Assembly: GCA_000349905.1 (NCBI GenBank)
Contig: KB722738.1
Coordinates: forward strand, 3,790-67,789
Direction: 5' to 3'
Length of the DNA: 64,000 bases
From: Volvariella volvacea V23
Taxonomy: Eukaryota; Basidiomycota; Agaricomycetes; Agaricales; Pluteaceae
The notes under the pieces were generated by a model. The model was not told the DNA's origin. It saw nothing but the letters and a program-made list of their open reading frames with translations, and did no database searches. Numbering within the stretch: position 1 is the first letter of the stretch; every line of letters begins with the position of its first letter. The translations under genes and the position numbers were made by a program. Below, one piece after another: positions 45,304 to 57,581 of the stretch.

Positions 45304-48300
45304 ATGAGTACACTCGTCGCTCATCCACCTGGTGTCAACGGCTCCGCCATAGCCAACGGCCATGCGAATGGGGACATCGGTATGGGCTATACGCCCACAC
45401 CCACACCCGCCGGCAACAGATTCGCCAGCGGTCTTATCCTTCCGCCCCCAGAAATCAAATGTAAGTGTACCTTTCGTTCTTTGTGAATTCCGGCCGATGA
45501 CTGATTGCATTTTCCTTATTCACACCACCGTTTCACAGCCGTAATTGACAGAACGGCCCTATTCGTAGCCCGTTCCGCCAACCCGCCCCAGTTCGAGGAT
45601 AAAATCCGTGAAAACCAGCGCAGCGATCCGAAGTTCTCCTTCTTGAACCCTGCGGACCCGTATCATGGCTACTACAGACACAAGATGGACAAAATCGCAA
45701 GAGGGGAGACGGAGGATGAGGCTGTGATGGGGAAAGAAGGCGTTGAAGGAGAGGAGAAGCAGAAGCAGGTTGAGGTGGTGGACGTAGGTATTGAACCCCC
45801 TTCACCGGAGTTTGTGTTGGAGTTGCCCAATATTAGTGCCATCGACCTGTACGTCTCTCCTTACTTTTCCGCTTTCGAATGCTATAGAGCTTACAAGTCC
45901 TTGACCTTGTACACAGAGACATTATGAAGCTGACCGCACTTTTCACCGCCCGCCGGGGTCGAGCGTTCCTTGCCCACCTCTCGCAGAGAGAAGGGAGAAA
46001 TTACCAATTCGATTTCCTTAGACCGACGCATTCGCTGTTTGGTTATTTCAACCGGTTGGTAGAGCAATATACAAAAATAATTCAACCTGATAAGGCCACG
46101 TTGGAACAGCTGAAGGAAAGGACGAAAGAGGGGAGTCGATGGGCTTTGCTGGAACAAGCAAGGAAGCACGCCAAGTGGGAGAAAAATAAGAGGGAAAGGG
46201 AGAAGAAGAGACAGGATGATCAAGAAGCTGAAAGGAGTGAGTATATGCGGTTTTATTTCGTGGTTGCGGCGATTTCATACTAACTGGCTGTTAGTCGCCT
46301 TTGCCGAAATCGACTGGCATGACTATGCTATCGTTCAAACAATCGAGTTCACTGCTGCTGATGCGAAAGCGGAGCTCCCTGCACCCATGAGCATCCAAGA
46401 TGTGGAGAATATGACTCTAGCACAAAAGAGAATGGCTGCTATGGTTATGGAAACGACTGTGGAGGACGTTGAGGCACACAAGGCAAGACAAGCTGCTGCT
46501 GAGGCTGAGGCTGCTGCCGCCGCCGCCGCTCGACAGGCTGTTGAAGATGATGCTATGGAAGAAAGTGATGACGAAGATGAGATCGCAAGGAGGAAGCAGG
46601 AAGAGGAGGAACGTGCAAGAGAAATCGCGCGTGCCCAGGCTGTCAACACTGCTGGTCCAATGAAGATCAGAACGGACTACGTGCCAAAACGTATGTTCTT
46701 TGCCTTCTACGTTTAACCATGCCTTTGCTGACTGGTGTTGCGCGCATATAGTTGGTGCCAAGAAGGACAAGACCGCGATGACGACTTGTTCCGTTTGTGG
46801 TCAGCAGATTCCTGTCGATGAGTTGCAGGAGCACATGCGTATTGAGCTGCTTGATCCCAAGTGGAAGGAACAACGTGATGCTTTGGAAGCCCGCAAAGCT
46901 CAGGCATCAGAACTACAACGTGGTGCAAACGTCGTTACTTCACTCAAGAACCTCGCTCGTACTCGGGTCGATATCTTCGGTAAAGAAGAGGACGAAGAGC
47001 GACGCAAGAAGGAAGAAGAGGAAGAGAGACTTAGACGTAGGGAGAGAGAAAAGGTTGTCTGGGATGGCCACACCGCCTCAAAAGCCAATACACTCGATAA
47101 ATTCTCCACCAACGTCAACTTTGACGAGCAGATTGCTGCCATCCATCGTGCAAAGGGTCTTGGACCGTAAGTGCATTTCCTATCAACGTCCCTTTTTGCA
47201 GCCTTGGAGATTCATCTTTACTGATATGAATGATTCTCATTAACTGCTTCTCTCCCTCTACCCCGCGGTGGCTATTCGCGATTATCACTTTTTCACAATC
47301 CAGACAAGATGTCAACGCGATTGGTCCTGGAATAGGCCCTGCTGCCGTTCCCCCACCGCTAACGACCCTCCCTCCACCACCTGCATCACTGCCTGCCCCA
47401 CCTCTTGCTGCAGCCGCAGCTGCAGCTGCCTCATCATCAAGCAGCAATGCATCCTACTCGGCCGCAACTGTCTCATCAGGCCCACAACCCCCATCACTCT
47501 ACCCTCAACCGCCGCCAGTAATGTTGCCACCACTACACTTCCAAGGCCTAGATGCCGCTCAACCATTCGGCTACCAACCACCTCCACCAGGAGCGGGTGG
47601 GTTGCACGCTTCCAGAATGGCGGCGTTGGCAGCTGCCAATGGAGCGTTGCAGAATAGTGCCCTCGCTGGGACTGTTAGATCCGCGGATGAAATGATGCAA
47701 GGTGATGGCGTTAACCCTGTTGATGAATTGCCCCCTGCGAAGAGACAACGGGTGGCCAAGATACCGGGTACTCAGCTGTACTCGGAGGCCGATTGGATCA
47801 CGATGCATCCTGTGAGTGTTCTTTTTTTCATCATTCCTATCTATTTTCTATTTTCTTTGGTGTTATTCGGTACTATTCTTTTATTTTTCTGCTGTTGTAC
47901 CTTCGTCCTTTGCCTTGTGATTCGGAATCACCGCTTGGTTGTGGGCATTTGTGGATGATCTTGAGGCATTGTGCGCCTGCTATTCGGCAAAGTATGTTTT
48001 TGCCGAAAATAGGATGATATGCCTGCCCTTGTATCCACGAAAAAGGGTGAAGAAACCTAGTTCGCTTGATTGACTAAGAATCTATGATACCTACCTTTTT
48101 CTGTCTTTTCCGCTATCTTCTTGTTTCCTTTGTTCTTCTCTTCGGCATGGGTCGCCGTACCTTCTTTCAATTTATTCAATTCTGTTGTCGCTCATGCCAA
48201 CACCCTTACTCTGTCTACCCTATCATACGGCTAATTACTAATCTATTCTACTCCACCACCCCTATCCTTCTTTTTACAGCATCCAATCTCACTCCAAGTC

Positions 48301-48558
48301 CAACTCCCGAACGATCCTACCAAGCCGGAATGGAAGCTCGACGGAACTACGATAATGCTGTCGGAAATTCCAATGAACTTGTTGGTGTCCACTCTTAGAG
48401 AAAGGATATTACAACATACAGGATCGACGTTGCCGGCTTCGAGGATTAGGTTGTCGTATGCTGGCAAGTCGTTGACGAATGCTTCGACTATTGCGTTGTA
48501 TAATTTGGAGGATGAGGACGTGTTGATTATGAGTCTGAGTGCAGTGAAAAAGAAGTAG
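45304..48558 (+). CDS. SF3A1: Splicing factor 3A subunit 1 (Prp21/SF3A120)
   Basis: The subunit belongs to the SF3A heterotrimer of the U2 snRNP, needed for branch-site recognition. A Gly/Asn/Pro leader precedes SURP1 (VIDRTALFVARSANPPQFED, then KFSFLNPADPYHGYY) and SURP2 (DIMKLTALFTARRGRAFL, then YQFDFLRPTHSLFGYF). The Prp21 region follows with the SF3A3-binding area, EIDWHDYAIVQTIEF, an Ala/acidic low-complexity stretch, and the conserved TTCSVCGQQIPVDELQEHMR. A charged region (ERRKKEEEEERLRRRERE), a Pro-rich linker, the conserved LPPAKRQR patch and a ubiquitin-like domain at the end (ISLQVQLPNDPTKPEWKLDG through LEDEDVLIMSL) complete it. The final intron (47812-48279) is 468 nt, about nine times the usual length here. 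Confidence 0.96.
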
Positions 48559-51500
48559 ACACTTGGAGGGGGGGAGAGGGGGAGGAGTGCCGAGTTGGAT
48601 TTGATGCGCTGGTTGAATGTTGCAAGGGTCGTTTTGACCGGTGTATTTGGTGGCAAGTAAACGTGGGCAAGGGTATCACCGAGAGATTGGAAATCGTTGA
48701 CTTGGGAGAAACAGGATGGTGGAGCATCGATAAAGGGAAGGCCTTGGGACGAACCCAGGCCTTGAGGCAGGAGTTTCGACATCCTGGGCTCTCTCGAAAA
48801 TTCGGATCATCGTCATCGATTTTTGGCGTTCATGGTTCACCTATTTCTCGTTTTCTCCCCAAGTGATCTTGTTCTCATTTTTCGTTTCATTACTTTACAG
48901 ATTTTTTCTCGTTCCCTTTCTCTTATCCTGTGCATCCCTATCCCCGAGTAAGTAGTGCATATGCTTGCTTTTTGATGCCGCCGGTTTCTTAATCACTGGT
49001 GTATAAATACACGTATATTTTCATCCTATACAATAGTTACATCTACAGTTCGATTCCCTGACAATGCTGTCACCAGTTCGGAGCAAAGCAGGTGATTTTT
49101 CTGTGCTCCAATAGATTTCAACGGCTGACCGCTTGCGCCATCTGGGTACCGCAAAAGTTTTACTGCAACGATGTTTACTATGTTGGATCAATGCAATAGC
49201 ACTTCACCAGCCTTTCTAGCTGCCCAATCTGCACACCAGTGAAGAATTTGCTCGTCAAAGTACAGTACGTAAAGAATCAGGTGTGTCAATGCATGAGCCG
49301 ATATGACAACCCTTGAATACCCTTCACGCTCTTCATGCCCTTCAGTAGACTCTTTATGGCCTTCAACCTGAATGAACCACTATATTTGTCCTACACATGG
49401 CGGGAGATTGCCGTGGGCTGGTGGGTTAGTGCGTGCAATGCTCACCAACAGGCCCAGGCCTGCATGGCTTTTTCAAGCTCAACGCTCTTCGGCGCCGAAT
49501 AGTTCATCACCGTGTCCGTGTGCTGGGCGACGACCTTCCTCAGGCTAATCATCATGATCACTACTGATTGACTCGGTGAGACCTAGAAGCTAGAACTCTT
49601 CACGGACCATCTGATACCGCAAATCCGTTCTGGTAACAATCAGGGTAAGCAAACTTTATACTGCTATTGATTGTGATGATGAAACAGCTGATAGAGAAAT
49701 ATCAATGTCGTCATCTCGTAACACGAGGCGCAAGGGAAGCACTGCAGCCTGGTAGCTGAGCGCACTGGCAGCGGTTGCACGCCTGAATTCCCCCACAGTT
49801 GTGGGTAAACGCGCAGTCATGGGGTCACTGGGTAATATCTGCATCGTCGGGTCATGACATGGGTCTTTTGCCACGAGTCTTTAGGTTTGTGCCTTTTTGT
49901 CTGTCCTGTTTCAAGGATTGCCAGTGGCCGTTGGGCTTCAAGCTATTCCTTCCTTGCCAGGGGGTGAGCTGGTTCTCCGGTTCTGGTCCTGGCAGGGCTG
50001 ATGGGTGATCATCATGGTGTAATGTAGGTCCTACGATGAGGCAATGCTGCCAATCTTCTTGGAGCTGTCGTCGAGTTTACGAGGGCACCAAGCACAGGGT
50101 ATGAAGAGCAAACCCTCTCACGAACCAGGCACAAAGAACGAACTGCGGCAGATTCCGTAGTTTGGTAGGCTTCAAGCATCATCGCGACTGGCAGCGGCAG
50201 TGCTCAGGTTGGTATCTTGAGTGCTTAACCCACACCATCATTTTTAATTTAAACATCTGCTTAAAACCTCCACTAGGCTAGTCCTCTGCGGTACCATCTC
50301 TTCCTGCGACCTGATTTTTGTTTTCCTTAGGTTCGGACACAGTTCAGAAATATGATCTCACTTGGCACTTACACCAGGTACGCAACTGCAGCGAACTACG
50401 CCCGTATGGAGTATCGAATTTCAAAGACCGATATTGACACGGATGACGAATTACAGTACCAGCTGTCATTGCAGGGTTACAACCTGGTCCTTCGCTGTGC
50501 CTGAGGCCTGAAGACGCGAGTGCGAATACAGCTAGACCCCTAAATTGGCTGTATTGCGCGCGGTCGTCATCTGCTAGCGCATGAAACGGTGGCCTTGGTT
50601 TGAACAGTGATTCGCGCCGGTTTCAGCTTCACATTTACATTTATATTTGAACTCAGATATGCAGTCGTCATAGGGCTCGAGAGAGGGTACTGGGCAGCGG
50701 CGCGCTGGAGAGCCAAGAGCAACTTGAAGCACAGGACGCTTGCTTACCCTTGCAGATAAGTTCAATATGTTACCGCATTTGAGTGGAAGCACTGGACAAG
50801 GGTTTGGTGCGGATGTGGAAGTATGCTTTGCCTATGGTTATCTCTGATAAACGTTGCAATGCGTTCTCCAGAAAGAACATATGCGAGCATAAGCCTATGG
50901 CATGACACACAGAACTTTCCTCGACCCACAGCTCCGTTCAGGAAGACTAAAGTTCCATCTAATCGTTCATTGTTCTATCTATCATACTTTACAAAACGGT
51001 TGTGTAACGTAATTTTCGAGTACGTACAAATACACGCGACACGAACAAAGCTCGTGGTAAAGTGGAGAGATCAAAACGGATGATTGAAAGGGCGGAGTAA
51101 TAAGGAAGAAGGGCTCGCACATGCAACAGCACGCGTATGCAAACGACAAGCTTTTTTTCTGATGCGGTACGGTATGCGATGTAGGTGGAATGAAGGGTGC
51201 TAGAAGGGCATCGGAGCGACAATAGCAGGTGGCGTAAATAACCGAAGTAAATGAGGGTATCGGATGGTATGATAGAAAATGGGGGTCGAATCGGTTGTAC
51301 GCTAACAAGTCGCAGAACCTAATCTATCGCCACACACGCCAGGTACATATGAGGGTGGTGTCGGAAGGAGGATAAATAGGTGACAAGATGTCGTCTATGA
51401 AGAGAAATATTGATGGGAATGGACGTCGGGAAATTTAGGGAGATGGATCAAAGCGGTGAAGGCGGAGGGATGTGGCAGTATGCGAAAGGGGGGTGCGTTT

Positions 51501-52256
51501 CAAAGAGGGTGTACACCTAGAAATACAGCAGTGATGGAGAAATGCGAAGAATAGAGAAACAAAGGGGACGAGGAAAAATAAATTGATGAGGCCGAGAAGC
51601 AAGGAAAACGAGCAGTTGGCCACAATCCACATGTAACCGATGGCCTGATAACAATCCTAACAACGGCCCACTCGCTGTTGCCTTCCATACCTCCGTTTCC
51701 ACGCCTCCAACCATAAGTATGCCGTAAAAACCCATAAACCAAGGAAATGGAATATAAACAGAAAAACCTAGCGAGTGCCTTGCACAAAAATGCCGAAGTG
51801 AGGCTGGTAACTTTGGCAGAATGCAACAAGGGACGCGAGGGAGGCGTGATGTCGTGTATAAACTTTTGTATCTCGGGATGAATATTGGAGTGAATACTGC
51901 CGTTGCAACTATAAATGGTAAATTGAACGGAGTAATCGAAGGAGGTTGAGTGGCAGATCGATAGATAGATGGTGGATGGCTGGATGTATCGCACAGCCTT
52001 GGGTGCTTGGGAGTGGTCGGATCATGAAGGTGTAACTGTGGTGTAGGTAATGGGAGTAGAGAGTGGTAAAGGGAATAAAAAAACGGTCTCGGAGTGCCAG
52101 ATAGGGGAAGATTGGTAGGCCGCGCAGGAGGAAGGGAACAAAGACAAGACCGTGGCTAACACATCGGATCATAGTTTAACAAAGACCACCCGCGAATACG
52201 GAAGGAGATGAGTCAGGGCGAGTTGTTATGACCCGCTATACCCATGGGGCAAGAGG
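48559..52256. other. 3.7-kb stretch without a supported gene
   Basis: 48559-50800 has ordinary composition with short, unrelated frames. 50850-52250 becomes A/G-rich on the + strand, meaning pyrimidine-rich past the stop of the minus-strand gene at 52257. No RNA gene, transposon ends or repeats were recognised. Confidence 0.5.
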
Positions 52257-53051
52257 TTATGCAGCGAAATAAGACGACTCTGCGGAGGACATGACGCTAG
52301 AGTCGGACCGGGATGGAGAATGTCCCAGCCAGGGTGAAGGGGACATGGGACCGGCGCAAGCCTTGTGCCATCGTACCAAGGGCGGAGATGGAGGAATTGC
52401 TGAGTAGTGTCTTGCGGACTCGTCGACGTCTAGACCTCCACTAATTCCAATACCTCCCGATGCTCCACCTACGCTAGCACTCTCGTAGCTATTTGATACT
52501 GACAGAATACCACGGCCCGCGGTGTGCATGTGTGAAGGACTTGCAAATGAAGAGCCAGCTGAGCTGGGACTTGGTGGGGAAGTTATCGTCATTACAGGAA
52601 GGCCTGTACCTGAAGATGCCGGCAGCCTCGAGGCAGGTGAAGCAGGTGAAGAGAATGGGCTGGTCGATAAGGAGGAGTGCACAGAGCCAGACGCACTTCT
52701 TCGCTGCTGGTAGTATCGCTGGTGGCTTGGATTCTGGAAGTTGAGGTAGCCATTCCCGTCGCGATCATAGCTGCCTGCTCGGATCTGTCCGGAGATGGGA
52801 ACAGTATCTTGCAACCACTCCTCGTCTTCCTCGCTGGGCAGTCTGGGGGCAGAGACGGTGCGCTGGAATATGCTCTGCGGGGAGTTGAGGTAGGGAGACT
52901 GCAACAGCGAGGGGGGAATCGGGACGTGGAGAGACTGGTTGGGATTCGGGAGGCAGAGAGAGCGTTTGCGACTGAGACGACTCTTGCCGTTGGAGGCTGT
53001 TGAGGATGATCTCGACAAAGAGCCGCGTCGTTCAGAGGCGTCGGTGATCAT
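52257..53051 (-). CDS. Ser/Pro-rich disordered hypothetical protein
   Basis: A single exon of 264 residues, rich in Ser, Pro and Gly, with no folded domain visible. It starts MITDASERRGSLSRSSSTAS, and contains basic-Ser patches (RLSRKRSLCL, QRTVSAPRLPSEEDEEWLQD) that look like kinase or 14-3-3 targets. It also has a conserved-looking SPPLVRWHKACAGPMSPSP near the C terminus. Function unknown. The start is supported by a TATA box 107 bp upstream on the minus strand and by an in-frame stop between the two. The long uninterrupted frame, unusual for this intron-rich region, and its composition support a real gene. Confidence 0.7.
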   Translation of the reverse strand: MITDASERRGSLSRSSSTASNGKSRLSRKRSLCLPNPNQSLHVPIPPSLLQSPYLNSPQSIFQRTVSAPRLPSEEDEEWLQDTVPISGQIRAGSYDRDGNGYLNFQNPSHQRYYQQRRSASGSVHSSLSTSPFSSPASPASRLPASSGTGLPVMTITSPPSPSSAGSSFASPSHMHTAGRGILSVSNSYESASVGGASGGIGISGGLDVDESARHYSAIPPSPPLVRWHKACAGPMSPSPWLGHSPSRSDSSVMSSAESSYFAA

Positions 53052-53157
53052 GGCGTCGCGAGGGGATATGGGACGAGCTATGAGGATGCGGGGGTGGGTT
53101 GATGTGGACGAAGAGCCCGAGGCATAGTTATGAGGAGGCAGGGGATATGGACGAGGA

Positions 53158-53164
53158 ATTTATA
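53158..53164 (-). promoter_or_regulatory. TATA box of the Ser/Pro-rich gene
   Basis: The minus-strand motif TATAAAT lies about 107 bp before the ATG at 53051, with a C/T-rich leader between. Confidence 0.55.
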
Positions 53165-53376
53165 GTGTATCCGATCGAGTTAAGACAGTGTTAGCACTAA
53201 GACATTGTCTGTCCCTGGTCTCATTCTCGGCCGCTAAACCTCCGTAATCCCTATCAATTTTATCAAATCAGTCAATTTTACCCAACAGAACCCAAACGCT
53301 AAAAAGTACACAACGCTAATTTACACAGGGTGGTCCGCCACAGAACGGTATCACAAAAGATCTAGTGTCCTCGTGT

Positions 53377-54732
53377 TCACACCAGTCTCCTCAGGAACAA
53401 AGCGCACGCAAGCACCAGCAGCACGCAGATCGCCGTGTCCAGAATTACTGGAGGTCGATGGCTTGCAGTTGTCGTGCTGCTACGACGCGTGCTCGACGGG
53501 TGGTTCACCATAACCCGCACCGGCTCGGTTGTTTGTGTCTGCATGTCTCTGTCCCTCGGCACTCGGCTCACCATCCCAACCCCTCCAGCCGGACTCGAAA
53601 TTGCTGGACTTGTCGAGACCACAGATTGTTCCACCACACGCTCAATTGCTACTCCTGCTCCGGGTGCGGGTTCGGAAGCGGATACGACTGCAGAAGCTTC
53701 TTCTGCTTCTGTCGGTGATTCAGCAGCGGAAGGAGATTTGAATCCCGAGGGTGCTTCCGTCGTCTGCATTTCATCTGTTGTGGCTGTGACCGGAGGCTCT
53801 GTGGTCTCAGCGCCTGCTGTATTGGGGGTTTCAGCATCGCTTGTGGTCGATTCATTACGAGGTGGATCTGGCAGAATCTCCAAGTTTGATTGCTGACATT
53901 TGGGGCAGGTCCAGGTGCGGGATCTGGGTCAGATTAGTTCGGCGTCTTGTCAAATAAACCCGAAAAAGACATACAGTGCAGCGAGTCTCTTCCTCTCGGA
54001 CGGAGGATTTTCTATTGACCCGACCCCAACTGCGGCTTGTCCCTTTAAAGGAAAAAACCCTTGGAGTCCGAGGATAGCTGTTCGACGATAAGGACGATGA
54101 GCCATTCCCTCGACGAATGTGCGCTTACCAGTTCGTACACCCCATGCTGGTTGCCATAGTTCTTCGTGGTCTTTAAAATGGCGTCAATAACCGTAGTTGT
54201 TTTGCGTAACAAATACCTACAGTTCGTGAAGCTGATGCAAATCTATGACGTTCTCCGTGAGTATTATTACGCTCTGCCAAGCTACGACAGCACACACCTT
54301 CGTATTCAACTCAAACCTGCCGTTTGGTGTGAGCATCATGATTGATGGGGGGCGAAACGGGTATTCAGCAGGAAGGAGAATGCGGAAGTGGTAGAGCCCT
54401 CCTTCATATTCTGTTCCCGCAGGTCCCCGAATCGTGCAATGCCATTCCTACTCGGCGGTCGAGCCTAAGCTCCACGTACGTAGAAGTGATGGTGGTTGAA
54501 CGTACAAATATATCGTCCTGTTAAACGAGCCAAGCCTCAGCAATGGAAGAGAACTTTTACTGGCAATGATATGCATACCTCGAGAGGGGCCGCCGAGTAA
54601 TCGGTGCAGGGATCATTCGCAAGCTCTCTTGCCTCCTGCATGATACGCTTCACGGCTGATGGGGGCTGGATGAGCGGCGCTATCATAGCACAAGATAGAC
54701 ATACCGGAGTTGTTCTTGTTCAGGGCGGCCAT
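53377..54732 (-). CDS. UBC6: Tail-anchored ubiquitin-conjugating enzyme E2 (Ubc6/UBE2J)
   Basis: The protein begins MAALNKNNS and PSAVKRIMQEARELANDP. It continues through the E2 core: WHCTIRGPAGTEYEGGLYHF, then FRPPSIMMLTPNGRFELNTK. The catalytic cysteine is in KICISFTNYHEELWQPAWGV. The Ubc6-specific tail follows, with SERKRLAAL and a WTCPKCQQSNLEIL motif. A ~110-residue Thr/Ser/Pro/Glu-rich linker ends in a C-terminal membrane segment (ILDTAICVLLVLACALFL) followed by RRLV. This is the ER-anchored E2 of ERAD, which inserts by its tail and works with Doa10-type ligases. At least five small introns are in phase, with the active-site exon only about 25 nt long. It is divergent from mS37 across 225 bp. 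Confidence 0.92.
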
Positions 54733-54957
54733 GGCGGGCGTTCAAAAGGGGTTTGTACGACGATAGAGTGAGTGTTGGAGTGGAAATATTAATGAGGGAC
54801 AGGATATGAAGGTTGCTGTATGGACTGGCTGGAGGCTGCTTTCAATGACGGTCGCTTCCCCAGACAACGTGGAACCCGGAAATAGAGTCACATGATTGTT
54901 TGATCCCTAAATCCCGAGGTTGCAAGCGTACTCCGAAGTTTTGCGTCCTCGACCGCC

Positions 54958-55313
54958 ATGGCCATTCACATCAAGAAGCTCAAAGTCAGGCCGCGAAAAG
55001 GTATTATCTCAACCGCGTCTTTTATGACCACACAAACTCACTTTGTTCCAGCGCAAACGACGAACTTGTGTGGTGCCCAACTCGCAACTATGCTTGGCTG
55101 CTGGGCAGCGACCAACGACATTCACTCGAATGGGGCCTGCGCTCAGGCTGCCCAAGCACTCTTCCAGTGCATGAGGACCACAGTAAGTCTTGCATTCTGA
55201 TGGAGTTTGTGTCCCCGTTTCACTAACAATCGGGTCTATAGCCCATGCCCAAAAAGAACCATAAGCCAACTATCAACTATCACCTTGCTAGACTCGGAAA
55301 GAATATTCAATAG
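54958..55313 (+). CDS. MRP10: Mitochondrial ribosomal protein mS37 (Mrp10), twin CX9C
   Basis: Three exons (54958-55000, 55052-55182, 55242-55313) join in phase to 81 residues. The basic start MAIHIKKLKVRPRK is followed by a CHCH fold with two CX9C motifs (LCGAQLATMLGCW and ACAQAAQALFQCM), a WAATND loop between them, and the basic end KPTINYHLARLGK. Twin CX9C proteins are oxidised by Mia40 in the intermembrane space; Mrp10/mS37 is the member that goes on to the small mitoribosomal subunit. The size and both conserved ends fit. Confidence 0.92.
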
Positions 55314-56059
55314 AGAGCTACAGAAGCCTAACGGTCCAGCCCTTCAGTCCACCTTCAATGAACACGCCTATGATCATTCTCCGCCTCTCGAATCGATACA
55401 AAACACCCGAAGTAGGCGTGGTATAGAACCCTGGATTGGCTTCTGTACATGTGATGCGCATTGAGGAGCGTGGAAACGGCGTGTAGGTGACGTTGCCCAT
55501 CGAATACATATATCCGCACCAATTCATGTCCTGATATTGGATTCTTAATTGACAACTTATTAAAATTGCACATATCATTTGACTGGGCGCGCGTCCTTCA
55601 AAGCTCTGAATTTTTCTAGTCAGATATCCTAAGCTCTTCCTCGCCTGAACGGACTAAACGGGACGTATTGCTATGCGCGAATTTTGAACGCTGTTGAGGG
55701 AGGCGATGAAAGCTTCGTCGACTTATCGAATATATTTCTTCATTTCCCTTCCTCGCGATGCTAAGAGCCTTATCACTCTTGATATCTAGGTTAATCCCCA
55801 AGCTCTGTTTGCACCAGTGGGTTCCACTCCCCTCCTCACCTCACCACGCCTTCTTGCTGGGCTGTCCCCCTCTGTGACTCCATGTCCTGCCGAACGCAAC
55901 GCGAAACCCACCACGTATATCTTCCTTGCTTCCTCTGCCTGGTCCACCACCATTGGAGTGATGAAACAGCGGATAATTGAGGCAACATCAGCCAATGAAT
56001 CTAATACCCATGGGGTATATAAATACCTAACTGCTGTAGAGGTTGGCCAAAAACGCAAC
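55314..56059. other. Intergenic before the NYN cluster
   Basis: This contains the 3' flank of mS37 and the promoter of the first NYN gene. An in-frame open stretch runs upstream of the NYN start from about 55817. The TATA box at 56016 lies inside it, so it is probably not translated. Confidence 0.5.
55990..56025 (+). promoter_or_regulatory. CCAAT box and TATA box of the first NYN gene
   Basis: gccaatgaat (about 55991) is followed by tatataaata (56016-56025). The ATG at 56060 is only ~35 bp downstream, so the 5' UTR must be very short. Confidence 0.6.
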
Positions 56060-57581
56060 ATGAAATTACCACTACCACCACCACCCTCTGAAGAATCTAA
56101 GGGACCATGCGCTATCTTCTGGGATATCGGTATAACTCTTTGCTCTTAATTATCCCCTACCAACATCGCTGACGGGAACCACCTATGCAGAAAATATGCG
56201 TGTCCCTAGACAACGAAACGCATTCGATATTGCCTGTCGCATCCGCGATGTCGCCCTGAAGTATGGTCCCATCCAACTGTTTAAAGCCTACGACCAAATC
56301 AGTGCGCACACGAGCATGCATGTCAGATCAGGCCTACAGGCCGCCGGCGTGTCGGTCACCGACTGCCCTCACAACGGCTCCAAAGAGGTAGCGGACAAGA
56401 TGATGATCAGTATGTGATTAGTCGTTCGACTGTTCCACCGTACTGATGTTGGGACCTCTTGAATAGCCGACATGAGCTGTCTCGTCTCCGACCCAGCCGG
56501 TCCAAAGACCTTCGTCATCCTCTCTGACGATGCCGATTACTCCTATACCGTGTCTACACTCTGCAGCAAGGGCAAACAAGTCATTCTCATCTGTACAGAC
56601 AAGGCCAAAGAGAGGTTTAGAATGCTCGCCTCTGCCAAGCTCGATTGGACCGAAGCAGTTGTCGACAAATGCCCGCCTCGTGTCGCCGGCAAACCAAAGA
56701 TAAACGCGCAGTCATCTTCACCATCACCTGCTGCACCTGGAGCTACAAGTGCAAATGCGGTACGCGTTAAGCAAAGGAAGCGCAAAGCTTCTTCGGAGCT
56801 ATTATCCGGATCTCCTCCAAACTCCACAGCCCCTACGACTTCTAATCCAGTCGCGGGTTCAGGCAGTCAAGCCCTTGCAAGTGGCATCAACACCCCTCCT
56901 CAACGAAATGCAGACGCTAGTGCCACGACACCATCCCCAAACGGATCGTCTGCTCCTACGGCAAAGAAAGCAAGGAAGCAGGGGTACTGGCGCGAGAAGC
57001 GCGAGAGGCAGGCAGCACGCGCGAAGGATGAAGGCGCTGTTTTCACCATTTCTATTTCAACTGCATCTCCCTCAGCATTACCACCTCCACCCCCTCCATC
57101 GATTCCGGTCCCATCTTCTGTACCCGTCCCCCAGGTCCCCGCTCAACCTTCTACCGAGCCGGCACATAACACTATACGTAAAGAGGTTTCCGTGAGCACC
57201 GTCACGGCACCTCTTTCCATTCCTCCTCACCAGTCACCTTCTCCTACCCCAGACGCGGGTATATTCGATCGCCTCGTCGAAATCATGTTGGAACTCCATT
57301 ACGAGGACAAGATCACGATTTCCATCGCGGATTTGTGGGAACGGCTCAAACCGTTCCAACAGTCTACTTACGGCAAATTAACTGATGCAGCTCAGGCTGC
57401 CGCTGGGACATTGTCCGAGTCCATGAAGACTACTCAAGGACGCGAGTTGGCGAAGAAGCAGTTCAAATCGTATATCAAGGCGGCGATTAAGGCTGATATA
57501 TTGCGTACGGAAGAGAGAAGTGGGGGAGTTTCGACGGTGCTGCTGTCCCCTCAATGGAGAATTGCTAGTACCTCTGCTTAG
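56060..57581 (+). CDS. NYN-domain (MARF1/limkain-b1-type) putative ribonuclease, copy 1
   Basis: Exons 56060-56129, 56191-56409 and 56467-57581 join in phase to 467 residues. The NYN (PIN-like) nuclease domain fills residues ~15-170. It shows AIFWDIENMRVP (Asp and Glu metal ligands), the helix/strand ALKYGPIQLFKAYDQ, KEVADKMMITDM with a central Asp, and TFVILSDDADYSYTVSTL with the terminal acidic pair. All expected acidic positions are present, so this copy looks catalytically competent. A Ser/Pro-rich basic linker (KKARKQGYWREKRERQ) follows. The C-terminal helical domain is IFDRLVEIMLELHYEDKITI through QFKSYIKAAIKADILR, resembling a winged-helix/LOTUS-like unit. NYN proteins are metal-dependent RNases; animal MARF1 acts on mRNAs in oocytes. 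The function of this fungal copy is unknown. Confidence 0.88.

Noticed and set aside
48243..48782. 179-codon minus-strand frame over the SF3A1 3' end
   Set aside because: It is antisense to the ubiquitin-like exon and to the long intron; it is best explained as a shadow.
55817..56059. N-terminal extension of NYN copy 1 by an upstream open frame
   Set aside because: CCAAT and TATA boxes lie inside this stretch, so transcription most likely begins just before the ATG at 56060.
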